In this document: positions 7,538 to 14,441 of the stretch, piece after piece
Layout of the letters: every line of letters starts with the position of its first letter
Numbering within the stretch: the stretch's first letter is position 1
Assembly (NCBI GenBank): GCA_016192455.1
Contig: JACPUC010000031.1
Span: 1 to 14,441 of the forward strand
DNA length: 14,441 nucleotides
Source: Candidatus Tectimicrobiota bacterium
Lineage (GTDB): Bacteria; JACPUC01
Direction: 5' to 3'
The notes under the pieces: generated by a model
What the model saw: the letters and a program-made list of their open reading frames with translations, nothing else
Databases searched by the model: none
Told to the model about the DNA's origin: nothing
Program-made: the position numbers and the translations under genes

Positions 7538-7566
7538 TTGACACGCCGACGGGGCTGAGATATAGA
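7538..7566 (+). promoter_or_regulatory. Sigma-70-type promoter of the cytochrome operon
   Basis: A perfect -35 box TTGACA (7538-7543) is followed after exactly 17 bases by TATAGA (7561-7566). Transcription would begin near 7573, giving a leader of roughly 87 nt before the CydA-like gene. No FNR-type or other redox-regulator box is evident. Confidence 0.65.
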
Positions 7567-7649
7567 AGGTGCCGCGCCGCGAGCGCCAGGCGTCGGCACA
7601 CCCCTGCGTTTCCCTGAAGATTTTGCGTCCCTTCCCTTCCATCGCCCAT

Positions 7650-7654
7650 GGAGG
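7650..7654 (+). promoter_or_regulatory. Ribosome binding site deciding the CydA-like start
   Basis: GGAGG lies five bases before ATG 7660 and overlaps the competing ATG at 7648. The upstream ATG has no Shine-Dalgarno of its own, so 7660 is the better start. Confidence 0.7.
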
Positions 7655-7659
7655 CGTCC

Positions 7660-9477
7660 ATGAGGTGGAGACTGTTCCGAACGAGGTTGCGATTTGCCGC
7701 TCGGCTGTGGCCACGGCGCCTGCCGGGCTGGCTGCTTGCGGCTGCGGCGCTGGCCAGCCTCGTGGTTGCCGAGGCCGCCTTCGCCGAGGCGCCGAAGCAG
7801 ATGGTCTACCGGGAGTTCCCGCTCATCGGCAGCCGGGTTGCCGTCTGGGTGGTGGCGCAGCTCCACCTCATGTTCGCCGCCTTCGTGCTCGGCGTGCCGA
7901 TGTTCGCCGTCATCGTGGAGATCATCGGGTCGGCCTCGAAGGACCCCGCGCAGGGACAACGCCTCGATAACCTGTCGCGCGAGTTCACCAAGCTCCTCCT
8001 GGTGGCCTTCTCGGCGACGGCCATCCTGGGGGCGCTCCTCCTCTTCCTGTTCATCGGCCTCTACCCCACCTTCTTCACCTACCTGACGAGCATCTTCTTC
8101 CCGACCATGGCGGCCTACGCGGTGCTCTTTTTCGGCGAGTCCTTCACCCTCTACCTCTACTGGTACGGCTGGGACTCGCTGAAGCACCGCAAAGGGGTGC
8201 ACATCGGCCTCGGCGTTCTGCTCAATCTCTTCGGCATCTCCCTGATGTTCATCTCCGATTCCTGGCTCACCTTCATGAGCAGCCCGAACGGCATCGACGA
8301 CGCCGGCAACCTGGTGAGCCTGTGGGGAGCGGTGAACAATTTCACCTGGATGCCGATCAACATCCACCGCTTCATCGCCAACATTGCCTTCGGCGGCTCC
8401 ATCGTTGCCGCCTACGCCGCCTTCCGCTTCCTTGTGTCGAGCACCGAGGAGGAGCGGGCGCATTACGACTGGATGGGTTACATCGGCAACTTTATCGCCA
8501 TCTCCGGCTTCATCCCGCTCCCCTTCGCCGGCTACTGGCTGGGGCGCGAAATCTACAGCTTCAGCCAGCAGATGGGGCTGACGATGATGGGGGGCGTCTT
8601 CTCCTGGCTGTTCATTGTGCAGGCGGTGCTCATCGGCGCCCTCTTCCTGGGCGCCAACTACTACCTCTGGCTGGCGATGGGGCGCATCGAGGGGGGCGAG
8701 CGCTACCAGAAGTACACGAAGTACCTCCTGCTCATCTTGACGGCCTGTTTCCTTATCTGGATGACGCCGCACAGCCTCGTCGCCAGCCTCGAGGAGGCGC
8801 GCAAGATGGGCGGGGCGCACCACCCGCTCCTCGGCGTGCTGGGGGTGATGTCGGCGAAGAACACCGTGGTCAACATCATGATCCTGACGACCTTCCTCAG
8901 CTTCACCCTCTACCGGCGGGCGAACAAGGTCTCGGTGCACCCGCGGCGCCGCCTCCTGAAGACCATCCAGGCGCTGGTGTTCCTGGCGGCGGCCTTCATC
9001 GTCATCTTCTACGGCATCTACGGCTACTATGTGGAAGCCATCGTGCGCATCGGCTTCTCGGTGTATCAGGTGTCGGCGGTGCTCATCACCTTCATCGTGG
9101 TCATCGCGCTCGATGTGCCACTCTTCCGCAAGGCGCGGGCAACGGGGGTGATCCGCTGGGGGAAGGTGCCGGTGCGTTCGCAGTATACGCTCTTTTTGGT
9201 GGCGACTTCGTTCACCTGGCTCATGGGGTTGATGGGCTATGCGCGCTCCGGCCTGCGGCTGCACTGGCACATCTGGGGCGTGCTGCGCGACACCTCGGCG
9301 CACGCCTTCACCCCCACGCTCGGCTACGCGACGCTCGTCATCTCCATCATTGTGGCGATCTTCCTCGGCTTCATCGGTTTCATCTTCTGGGTCGGTCATC
9401 TCGGCGAAGAGAAGAAGCACCCCACGCCGGAAGCCGCCGGCATGCTGCCTGCCGCGATGGAGCCAGCCACCGTCTAG
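7660..9477 (+). CDS. Cytochrome bd-like oxidase subunit I homologue lacking the Q-loop
   Basis: This 605-residue protein has about 13 membrane helices plus an N-terminal signal-like helix (22-42, ending AFA-EAP). The first five helices align with E. coli CydA: QLHLMFAAFVLGVP places His69 at CydA His19; FPTMAAYAVLFFGESFTLYLYWYGWDSL (147-174) aligns without gaps to the CydA Glu99-Glu107 region, giving Glu160 for Glu107 but Ala152 for Glu99; NIHRFIAN puts His236 at CydA His186. Helices 6 and 7 are joined by only about 16 residues, so the quinol-binding Q-loop is missing, and there is no GRQPW; instead IWMTPHSLVASLEEA occurs at 366-380. Extra C-terminal helices carry GLRLHWHIWGVLRD (531-544). Automatic annotation would call it a ubiquinol oxidase, but quinol use is not supported. 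It heads a cytochrome c cluster without CydB and is probably a cytochrome c-linked bd-like reductase. Confidence 0.85.
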   Translation: MRWRLFRTRLRFAARLWPRRLPGWLLAAAALASLVVAEAAFAEAPKQMVYREFPLIGSRVAVWVVAQLHLMFAAFVLGVPMFAVIVEIIGSASKDPAQGQRLDNLSREFTKLLLVAFSATAILGALLLFLFIGLYPTFFTYLTSIFFPTMAAYAVLFFGESFTLYLYWYGWDSLKHRKGVHIGLGVLLNLFGISLMFISDSWLTFMSSPNGIDDAGNLVSLWGAVNNFTWMPINIHRFIANIAFGGSIVAAYAAFRFLVSSTEEERAHYDWMGYIGNFIAISGFIPLPFAGYWLGREIYSFSQQMGLTMMGGVFSWLFIVQAVLIGALFLGANYYLWLAMGRIEGGERYQKYTKYLLLILTACFLIWMTPHSLVASLEEARKMGGAHHPLLGVLGVMSAKNTVVNIMILTTFLSFTLYRRANKVSVHPRRRLLKTIQALVFLAAAFIVIFYGIYGYYVEAIVRIGFSVYQVSAVLITFIVVIALDVPLFRKARATGVIRWGKVPVRSQYTLFLVATSFTWLMGLMGYARSGLRLHWHIWGVLRDTSAHAFTPTLGYATLVISIIVAIFLGFIGFIFWVGHLGEEKKHPTPEAAGMLPAAMEPATV

Positions 9478-9522
9478 CGCCTGCCGCTGCGAAGGGGACC
9501 CGCGGGTCGTCGTGGGAGCGTC

Positions 9523-10344
9523 ATGAAAAAGGTCGTCTTCAAGGTCATTCTTTTCAACGTGCTGGTCATCCTGTTCTACATGTACGTCGGGCAGATCATT
9601 CCGCAGATCGAGAGCCATCCCCCCAAAGAGATCACCATCGCGGCCGGCATGTCCGCCACCGAGCTCGCCGCCGTCGGCAAGGAGCTCTTCTACAGCAAGG
9701 GGACCTGCGTCCTCTGTCACGCCATCGGCGAGAAAGGCCAGCGCGCTCCGGACCTGGCGGGGGTGGGCGAGCGCGCCAAGACGCGCAAGGAGGGGATGAA
9801 GGATTTCGAGTACCTGGCCGAGTCCCTCTACAACCCCACCGCCTACGTGGTCGAGGGCTGGCAGCCGATCATGCCGGTCATCAACAAGCCGCCGATCAAC
9901 CTCTCGGATGACGAGATCCATGCCGTCGTCGCCTACCTGCAAACCCTGGGGGGAACGCCGACGGTGACGCTGGAGACGAAGTTCGCCGCCGCCACGGCCC
10001 CGGCGGCTGCCGCGGCGCCGGCCGCGGCGATGAAGGTGGAAGGGGCGGACGCGGCGAGCCGCGCCAAGTCCATCCTCGCCCAAGGCGGCTGCATCGCCTG
10101 CCACAGCCTCGACAAGCCCGACCGCCTCATCGGCCCCAGCCTCTTCGACATCGGCAAGCGCAAGGACAGGGCCTACATCCTCGAATCCATCCTGGAGCCG
10201 GACAAGGTGATCGCCCAGGGCACCCCGCCCTACCCACCGGGCTTGATGCTGGGCACCCTGCAAGGGATCGGCTTCTACCAGAAAGTGACCGCGGAAAACC
10301 TCCTGACGCTGGTCGATTACCTCAGCACCCTGAAGGGGAAGTGA
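9523..10344 (+). CDS. Membrane-anchored diheme cytochrome c
   Basis: This 273-residue protein has an uncleaved N-terminal membrane helix (4-25, KVILFNVLVILFYMYVGQII), which places two cytochrome c domains in the periplasm. The first heme motif is CVLCH (62-66) with Met117 (QPIMPVI) as likely distal ligand. The second is CIACH (190-194) with Met242 (PGLMLGT) the likely ligand. An Ala/Pro-rich linker (about 155-169) joins the domains. The domain ends (DEIHAVVAYLQTL and ENLLTLVDYLSTLKG) are typical of class I cytochromes c. The ATG follows GGGAG with a 4-nt spacer. It begins 45 nt after the CydA-like gene and ends 16 nt before the next cytochrome gene. It probably carries electrons to or from the bd-like subunit. 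Confidence 0.9.
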   Translation: MKKVVFKVILFNVLVILFYMYVGQIIPQIESHPPKEITIAAGMSATELAAVGKELFYSKGTCVLCHAIGEKGQRAPDLAGVGERAKTRKEGMKDFEYLAESLYNPTAYVVEGWQPIMPVINKPPINLSDDEIHAVVAYLQTLGGTPTVTLETKFAAATAPAAAAAPAAAMKVEGADAASRAKSILAQGGCIACHSLDKPDRLIGPSLFDIGKRKDRAYILESILEPDKVIAQGTPPYPPGLMLGTLQGIGFYQKVTAENLLTLVDYLSTLKGK

Positions 10345-10360
10345 GCAGGAGAGGCCCATC

Positions 10361-11143
10361 GTGAAGAAGAGACAGCCGCCCGTCTTCTTTCTCGCCGTCG
10401 TCGCCTTCATCGTCTCCCTGCTGATCTTCCGCTTCGGCATTCGGCCGCCCATCCCTTCCAGCCTCTTCTATACTTACGTCGCTGCCACCCTCGGAGCGAT
10501 CCTGCTCTGGGCCACCTCGAGCGAGGAGGCGCTGGCGGAGTTCGTGCGTCCCATCAAGGCGACCATCGTGAAGGATGACCTGCGCTGGCTGCGCCTTCTT
10601 TTCATCCTCCTGCTGCCGATCGTCATGGGCTATGTGGCGTATTCCCAGGCGAGTGTCGAAATTCAACCGCCGGCGGAGCTGCGCGTCATCCATCCGGCCC
10701 CGCCCGCCTCGATCACCGTACACGGCAAGCAGTTGGCCATCGAGGGGCTGCGCAACCCCTTGCGCGCCGCCAAGGACTTCCAGGCGAAGAAGGCCGAGTA
10801 TCTCGCCGAGGGGCGGCGCATCTACTTCCAGAACTGCTTCTTCTGCCACGGCGATAAGTTTGCCGGCGAGGGGCACTTCGCCCAGGGCTTCAACCCATCC
10901 CCCGCCAATCTTGCCGACCCTGGAACCATTGCGCAGCTTCAGGAATCCTACGTCTTTTGGCGCATCAGCAAGGGGGGGCCGGGCTTGCCCGACCAATCGA
11001 CCCCCTGGAACTCAGCCATGCCGGCGTGGGAGAACATGCTCAGCACGGACGAAATCTGGAAGGTAGTCCTTTACATTTACGAGGCGACCGACCAGCAGCC
11101 GCGCACCTGGGAAGCCGGCCACGGGCAGGAGGCGTCGAAGTGA
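10361..11143 (+). CDS. Membrane cytochrome c, monoheme
   Basis: This 260-residue protein begins with two membrane helices (about 8-28 and 35-52), followed after a short charged loop by a third (about 77-95). A periplasmic domain then carries one heme c site, CFFCH at 159-163, in the context EGRRIYFQNCFFCHGDKFAGEGHFAQGF. Met220 (WNSAMPAW) is the likely distal ligand and DEIWKVVLYIYEAT the closing helix. The N-terminal three-helix part has no family I can name and may dock onto the CydA-like subunit. Translation starts at GTG with AGGAGAGG just upstream, 16 nt after the previous gene, so the two are almost certainly co-transcribed. The stop codon overlaps a possible GTG start (11140) of the following gene. 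Confidence 0.88.
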   Translation: MKKRQPPVFFLAVVAFIVSLLIFRFGIRPPIPSSLFYTYVAATLGAILLWATSSEEALAEFVRPIKATIVKDDLRWLRLLFILLLPIVMGYVAYSQASVEIQPPAELRVIHPAPPASITVHGKQLAIEGLRNPLRAAKDFQAKKAEYLAEGRRIYFQNCFFCHGDKFAGEGHFAQGFNPSPANLADPGTIAQLQESYVFWRISKGGPGLPDQSTPWNSAMPAWENMLSTDEIWKVVLYIYEATDQQPRTWEAGHGQEASK

Positions 11144-11241
11144 GAACCGCCGTGGGCGCCCATGCTCGGGCCGCGGGCATCCTGCCGCCGGCGCCGTTGC
11201 GGCGCAGCAGGGAGCAGGAGGGGAGAGGAGTGGAGAGGAGC

Positions 11242-12861
11242 GTGAACCCGACGCCGGCGGCTTTGACCGGGAGAGAAGCGTCGCTCAAGCTGCGTGGCGG
11301 CCAGTGGGCGCCTCTGCTCGCGGGGCTCGTCGTGGGCGCTCTGGCGCTGCTGGGTCGGCCCGCGCCGTCGTTCGCCCAGGGGAGCGCCGAAGCCGGCAAA
11401 CCCGTCTACGAACGGCGCTGCTCCCACTGCCATGGACCGGAGGGGAAGGGAGACGGACCGGCGGCCGAGCGTCTTCGCCCTCGCCCTCGTGACTTCACCC
11501 AGGGATGGTTCAAGTTCCGCTCCACGCCAAGCGGCTCACTCCCCAGCGATGCCGATCTCCTCCGCACCATCTCCGAGGGCATCCCGGGCACCTCCATGCC
11601 GGGCTGGAACGATCTGCTCTCGGAGAAGCAGCGGCGCGACGTCGTCGCCTACCTGAAAACCTTCTCCGCCCGCTTCAAGGAGGAGAAGATTCCTCCCCCC
11701 GTCGCCTTCAAGCCGGAGATCGCGGTCTCGCAGGAGAGCGTGGAGCGCGGCAAGAAGCTCTTCCTCGACATCGAATGCTGGAAGTGTCACGGCAATTCGG
11801 GACGGGCCGATGGTCCCTCGGCTCCCACCCTAAAGGATGAGTGGGACCAACCGATTTCGCCGGCCAACCTCACGAAACCTTGGCTCTTCCGCAGTGGGGG
11901 AACGCGCCGCGACATCTACCGGGCCATCATGACGGGCCTCACCGGGTCGCCCATGCCCTCCTTTGCCGATACCTTCAACCTCCCCGAGGAGGAGCTGAAG
12001 GCGATGGAAAAGGACGGCGTCTTCCTCAATCCCTGGCACCTGGTGAACTACGTTGACTCGCTGCGCCGGCAGCGTCCCCCCGGCGTCCTCCTTGTCGTCA
12101 AGCGGATGGAGGGGGAGCTGCCGACACGCTACGATGATCCCGCCTGGGAGCAGGCGCCGCTCCTCGAGTTCGCCCTCGTCGGACAGGTGATCGAGGATCC
12201 GCGCTGGTTTACGCCAGCCGTCGACAGCGTCTTCATCAAGGGCCTGTATAACGAGCGCGACATCGCCTTCCGGCTGGACTGGGATGATTCCACCAACAGT
12301 AAGAAGGATACCCCGAAGGATGCGGGCGGCACCGGCGTCGTTGACAGGTTCGCCCTGCAGTTCCCGGCGAAGAACCCGGAGGGGGGGGAGCGTCCCTACT
12401 TTTTGGGAGGTACCCCGCAAGCGCCGGTCTATCTCTGGGCTTCTGCCTCGGACCCCGCCGCGATCAAGGAGAAGAATGCCGCCGGCCTGACGAATGAGAA
12501 GGAGCAGCCAGAGGCAAGCCAGGCGCTCAGTGGGCAGGTGGAGTACGTGGAAGGGCAGTACCGCATGGTCGTCAAACGCGCCCTGACCACCAACGACAAA
12601 GAGAATGACGTGCAATTCGAGCCCGGAAAGTTCTTCCCCATCGCCTTCTCGGCTTGGGACGGGGGCAACCATGAGGAGGGGGCGAAGCGCGCGCTGAGCG
12701 CCTGGTACCTTATGTTCCTGCAACCTCCCGAGTCCGCCGCCAGGGTCTCTTACCCCCTGCTTGCCATCGTGCTCACCCTGCTCGTCGAGATGTACATCGT
12801 CCGCGCCGTGCGGCGGAAGGTGCGTCGCGAAAGGGCCCTGGCCCGGCGCGGCAGAGCCTAG
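11242..12861 (+). CDS. Diheme cytochrome c fused to an ethylbenzene-dehydrogenase-type heme domain
   Basis: This 539-residue exported protein starts with a signal-like segment (h-region about 22-38, PSFAQG at 42-47). Two cytochrome c domains follow: CSHCH at 60-64 with Met119 (GTSMPGW), and CWKCH at 179-183 with Met238 (GSPMPSF). From about 283 to 495 the protein resembles the ethylbenzene-dehydrogenase/DMSO-reductase-family gamma subunit domain that binds heme b, with YFLGGTPQAPVYLWASASDP (386-405) and GKFFPIAFSAWDGGNHEEGAKRALSAWYLMF (462-492). Leu388 stands where a Met heme ligand is often found, so heme b binding is unproven. A C-terminal membrane helix (about 503-521) and a basic tail anchor it. 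GTG 11242 has GGAG six bases upstream; GTG 11230 and the overlapping GTG 11140 are alternatives. It ends the cytochrome operon and probably accepts or delivers periplasmic electrons. Confidence 0.85.
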   Translation: MNPTPAALTGREASLKLRGGQWAPLLAGLVVGALALLGRPAPSFAQGSAEAGKPVYERRCSHCHGPEGKGDGPAAERLRPRPRDFTQGWFKFRSTPSGSLPSDADLLRTISEGIPGTSMPGWNDLLSEKQRRDVVAYLKTFSARFKEEKIPPPVAFKPEIAVSQESVERGKKLFLDIECWKCHGNSGRADGPSAPTLKDEWDQPISPANLTKPWLFRSGGTRRDIYRAIMTGLTGSPMPSFADTFNLPEEELKAMEKDGVFLNPWHLVNYVDSLRRQRPPGVLLVVKRMEGELPTRYDDPAWEQAPLLEFALVGQVIEDPRWFTPAVDSVFIKGLYNERDIAFRLDWDDSTNSKKDTPKDAGGTGVVDRFALQFPAKNPEGGERPYFLGGTPQAPVYLWASASDPAAIKEKNAAGLTNEKEQPEASQALSGQVEYVEGQYRMVVKRALTTNDKENDVQFEPGKFFPIAFSAWDGGNHEEGAKRALSAWYLMFLQPPESAARVSYPLLAIVLTLLVEMYIVRAVRRKVRRERALARRGRA

Positions 12862-12903
12862 CGGCGGCCCTGCGGCTCCGCGCGCCGCCCGCGGGCTGGG
12901 AGG

Positions 12904-12922
12904 CGCCGCCGAGTCAGCGGCG
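12904..12922 (+). terminator. Weak GC hairpin after the cytochrome operon
   Basis: CGCCGC (12904-12909) pairs with GCGGCG (12917-12922) around a 7-nt loop, 42 bases after the last cytochrome stop codon. No T-run follows, so an intrinsic terminator role is doubtful. Confidence 0.25.
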
Positions 12923-12987
12923 TCTCGGTGTGGATGCCGCCTCTCCTCCTGATGAGCGTCCGATGCTGCGCGCGGAGGGAGCCGCCC

Positions 12988-14304
12988 ATGGACGCGCCCT
13001 ACCTCCATCCCGACGTTGAGACCCTGCCGCGCCAGGAGCGCCGCCGTAGTCAAGCTGCCGCCTTCGCGCGGCAGCTCGCCGCGGTGGCCGCTTCGAGCCC
13101 GTTCTACCAGCGGAAGTTTGCGGCGGTCGGCATCCACCCTTCGCGTCTGCCGCTAGAGCGCCTCACTGATCTTCCCTTCACCACCAAGGATGAGCTGAAA
13201 GCGGACCAGGAGGTCCACGCGCCGTGGGGCGAGTTCCTGGCCGCGCCGCTGACCGCCTGCGTGCGCCTGCACCAGACCTCGGCCACCACAGGTCGACCGC
13301 TCCTCATCCTGGAGAGCCGGCGCGACTGGCAGGACCTCAGCCGCATCTACGCGCGGGCCCTCTACGCCATGGGGGTGCGGAGCACGGACATGGTGCTGCC
13401 GGCCTTCAGCTTCGGGCCGTGGGTGGGATTCTGGGGCGGGGTGTTCGCCATCCAGGAGCTGGGCGCGCTTTTTTTCCCCAGCGGCGGCATGAGCACCGAG
13501 CAGCGCATCGACACTCTGCTGAGCTATCCCATCACCGTGCTCGGCTGCACGCCCTCCTACGGGCTGCACCTTGCCGAAGCCGCGGCCAAGCGCGGCATCG
13601 ACCTCGCCACGCGGAGCCGGCTTCGCCTCTCCTGGCACACCGGCGAGCCCGGCGCCAGCATCCCCACCACGCGCGCGCTGCTCGCCCGCCGGCTTGGCAC
13701 GAGGGTCTTCGATCTCCCCGGGCTGACGGAGATCGCGCCCTGGGGGTTTAGCTGCGCCGCCGAATCAGGCCAGGTGCACCTGCATGAGGACGTGATCTAC
13801 GCCGAGGTTCTGGATGTCGAGAGCGAGCGCCCCGTCGGGCCGGGGGAGCGTGGCGAGCTCATCCTGACCCACCTGCGCCGCGAGGCCATGCCCTTCATTC
13901 GCTACCGCACCCGCGACCTCGTGGAGGTGGCGCGGCGCCCCTGCCCCTGCGGGCGCACCTTCCTGTCGTTTCAAGGCGGCGTGCTCGGCAGGCTTGATGA
14001 CCTGAAGAAAATCCGCGGCGTCCTCATCTCCCCGGCGCACATCGAGGAGGTGGTGCGCGGCGCGCCCGCGGTGAGCGAGTTCGAGATCGTCCTGCGACGC
14101 CTGCAAGGGCTGGATGATATCCTGGTGCGGCTGGAGGCGCCGGAGCAGGCGCTCAGGGAAGGGTTGCTGACGGAGCTGGCGGCGAACTTGCGGTTGCGTC
14201 TTGGGTTGCGCGTCACCGTGGAGGCCGCGCCCTCCGGCAGTCTGCGGCGCTGGGATCACAAGGCGCGCCGCCTGCGCGACGAACGCCAGGAGGTGCCCTT
14301 CTAG
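12988..14304 (+). CDS. Phenylacetate-CoA ligase-like adenylate-forming enzyme (PaaK family)
   Basis: The predicted protein is 438 residues, the length of PaaK-type ligases, which activate an aryl or other carboxylic acid as an acyl-adenylate and then form the CoA thioester in the cytoplasm. The N-terminus (SPFYQRKFAAVGI, LPFTTKDEL) is typical. The phosphate-binding loop is HQTSATTGRPLLI (95-107), with Ala99 where PaaK has Gly. HTGEPGASIP (217-226), LPGLTEIAPWGF (243-254) and FIRYRTRDLVEV (303-314) match the nucleotide-binding motifs. CPCGRTF lies at 319-325. The C-terminal WDHKARRLRDER (422-433) provides the candidate catalytic Lys425. The start is fixed by GGAGGGA seven bases before the ATG. 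The substrate is not predictable: no phenylacetate-pathway genes are in the window. It lies 126 nt after the cytochrome operon and may be independent of it. Confidence 0.85.
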   Translation: MDAPYLHPDVETLPRQERRRSQAAAFARQLAAVAASSPFYQRKFAAVGIHPSRLPLERLTDLPFTTKDELKADQEVHAPWGEFLAAPLTACVRLHQTSATTGRPLLILESRRDWQDLSRIYARALYAMGVRSTDMVLPAFSFGPWVGFWGGVFAIQELGALFFPSGGMSTEQRIDTLLSYPITVLGCTPSYGLHLAEAAAKRGIDLATRSRLRLSWHTGEPGASIPTTRALLARRLGTRVFDLPGLTEIAPWGFSCAAESGQVHLHEDVIYAEVLDVESERPVGPGERGELILTHLRREAMPFIRYRTRDLVEVARRPCPCGRTFLSFQGGVLGRLDDLKKIRGVLISPAHIEEVVRGAPAVSEFEIVLRRLQGLDDILVRLEAPEQALREGLLTELAANLRLRLGLRVTVEAAPSGSLRRWDHKARRLRDERQEVPF

Positions 14305-14395
14305 GAGCCTGTCGGGGTAATGGTTCCCGGCAGGGGTGATAGGTCAGGGTGCGGGGGTCGTCGTCCTGGTGCGTCGGGTTCAGGAAGCTGGACGA

Positions 14396-14415
14396 CGCCT
14401 GCCTGCCCGCAGGCG
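14396..14415. repeat. Short inverted repeat near the right edge
   Basis: CGCCTGC (14396-14402) pairs with GCAGGCG (14409-14415) around a 6-nt loop. It lies about 90 bases after the ligase gene in otherwise non-coding sequence and lacks a T-run. It could be a terminator-like hairpin or one copy of an interspersed palindromic repeat; the rest of 14305-14441 shows nothing recognisable. Confidence 0.35.
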
Positions 14416-14441
14416 CCTGTCTGCGTCAACGGAGAGGGAGA

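Noticed and set aside
7660-9477. Naming the CydA-like gene cydA, ubiquinol oxidase subunit I
   Set aside because: The Q-loop, GRQPW motif, Glu99 and a CydB partner are all absent, so quinol oxidation is not supported.
8322-9911. Plus-strand open frame of 529 codons inside the CydA-like and diheme cytochrome genes
   Set aside because: It is an out-of-frame reading across two real genes, rich in His/Arg/Gly/Pro, with no membrane segments or motifs.
7117-10452. Very long minus-strand open frame (1111 codons) opposite the ferritin-like gene and the first two cytochrome genes
   Set aside because: Its translation is dominated by His, Asp, Arg, Glu and Gly without any domain. It is the antisense shadow of GC-rich codons of three clearly real plus-strand genes and crosses their boundaries.
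1-14441. tRNA, rRNA, riboswitch, CRISPR array, insertion sequence or phage attachment site
   Set aside because: I looked on both strands and saw no cloverleaf, spaced direct repeats, transposase motif or flanking inverted repeats.

Overview
The window is high-GC bacterial chromosomal DNA with dense genes, strong Shine-Dalgarno sites and no phage, transposon, CRISPR or RNA genes that I can see. The gene set (housekeeping operon xseA-xseB-ispA-dxs-tlyA beside a cytochrome-rich bd-like oxidase cluster) suggests a free-living, Gram-negative, respiring bacterium. By inference it may belong near Methylomirabilota/Rokubacteria or Nitrospirota; the sequence alone does not settle this.

Layout. (1) 1-547, minus strand: the 5' part of a nucleoside phosphorylase/nucleosidase-family gene that runs off the left edge. 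(2) 677-6545, plus strand: a promoter (TTGACA-17-TACATT), then xseA, xseB, a short-chain polyprenyl diphosphate synthase, dxs and tlyA, closed by a GC hairpin with a TTTTT run. Exonuclease VII, the entry and prenyl-elongation steps of the MEP isoprenoid pathway, and an rRNA methyltransferase are commonly linked in this order. (3) 6670-7491: an unnamed protein with the two ExxH plus two Glu pattern of a ferritin-like di-iron four-helix bundle. (4) 7507-7566: a perfect 18-bp palindrome matching the chromosomal parS (ParB-binding) consensus, followed by a near-consensus promoter. (5) 7660-12861: a four-gene respiratory cluster made of a CydA-like membrane protein, a diheme membrane-anchored cytochrome c, a monoheme membrane cytochrome c, and a diheme cytochrome c fused to an ethylbenzene-dehydrogenase-type heme-b domain. 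(6) 12988-14304: a phenylacetate-CoA-ligase-like adenylate-forming enzyme. (7) 14305-14441: non-coding sequence with one hairpin.

The most interesting part is the respiratory cluster. The CydA-like protein keeps the fold and some heme ligands of cytochrome bd subunit I. It lacks the quinol-binding Q-loop and the GRQPW motif, has Ala at the position of E. coli Glu99, and has no CydB partner. Five heme c motifs lie immediately downstream. The inference is a cytochrome c-linked, quinol-independent bd-like oxygen (or other small molecule) reductase, in which the three cytochrome proteins deliver electrons from the periplasm. The di-iron protein and parS site just upstream are separate second points of interest.
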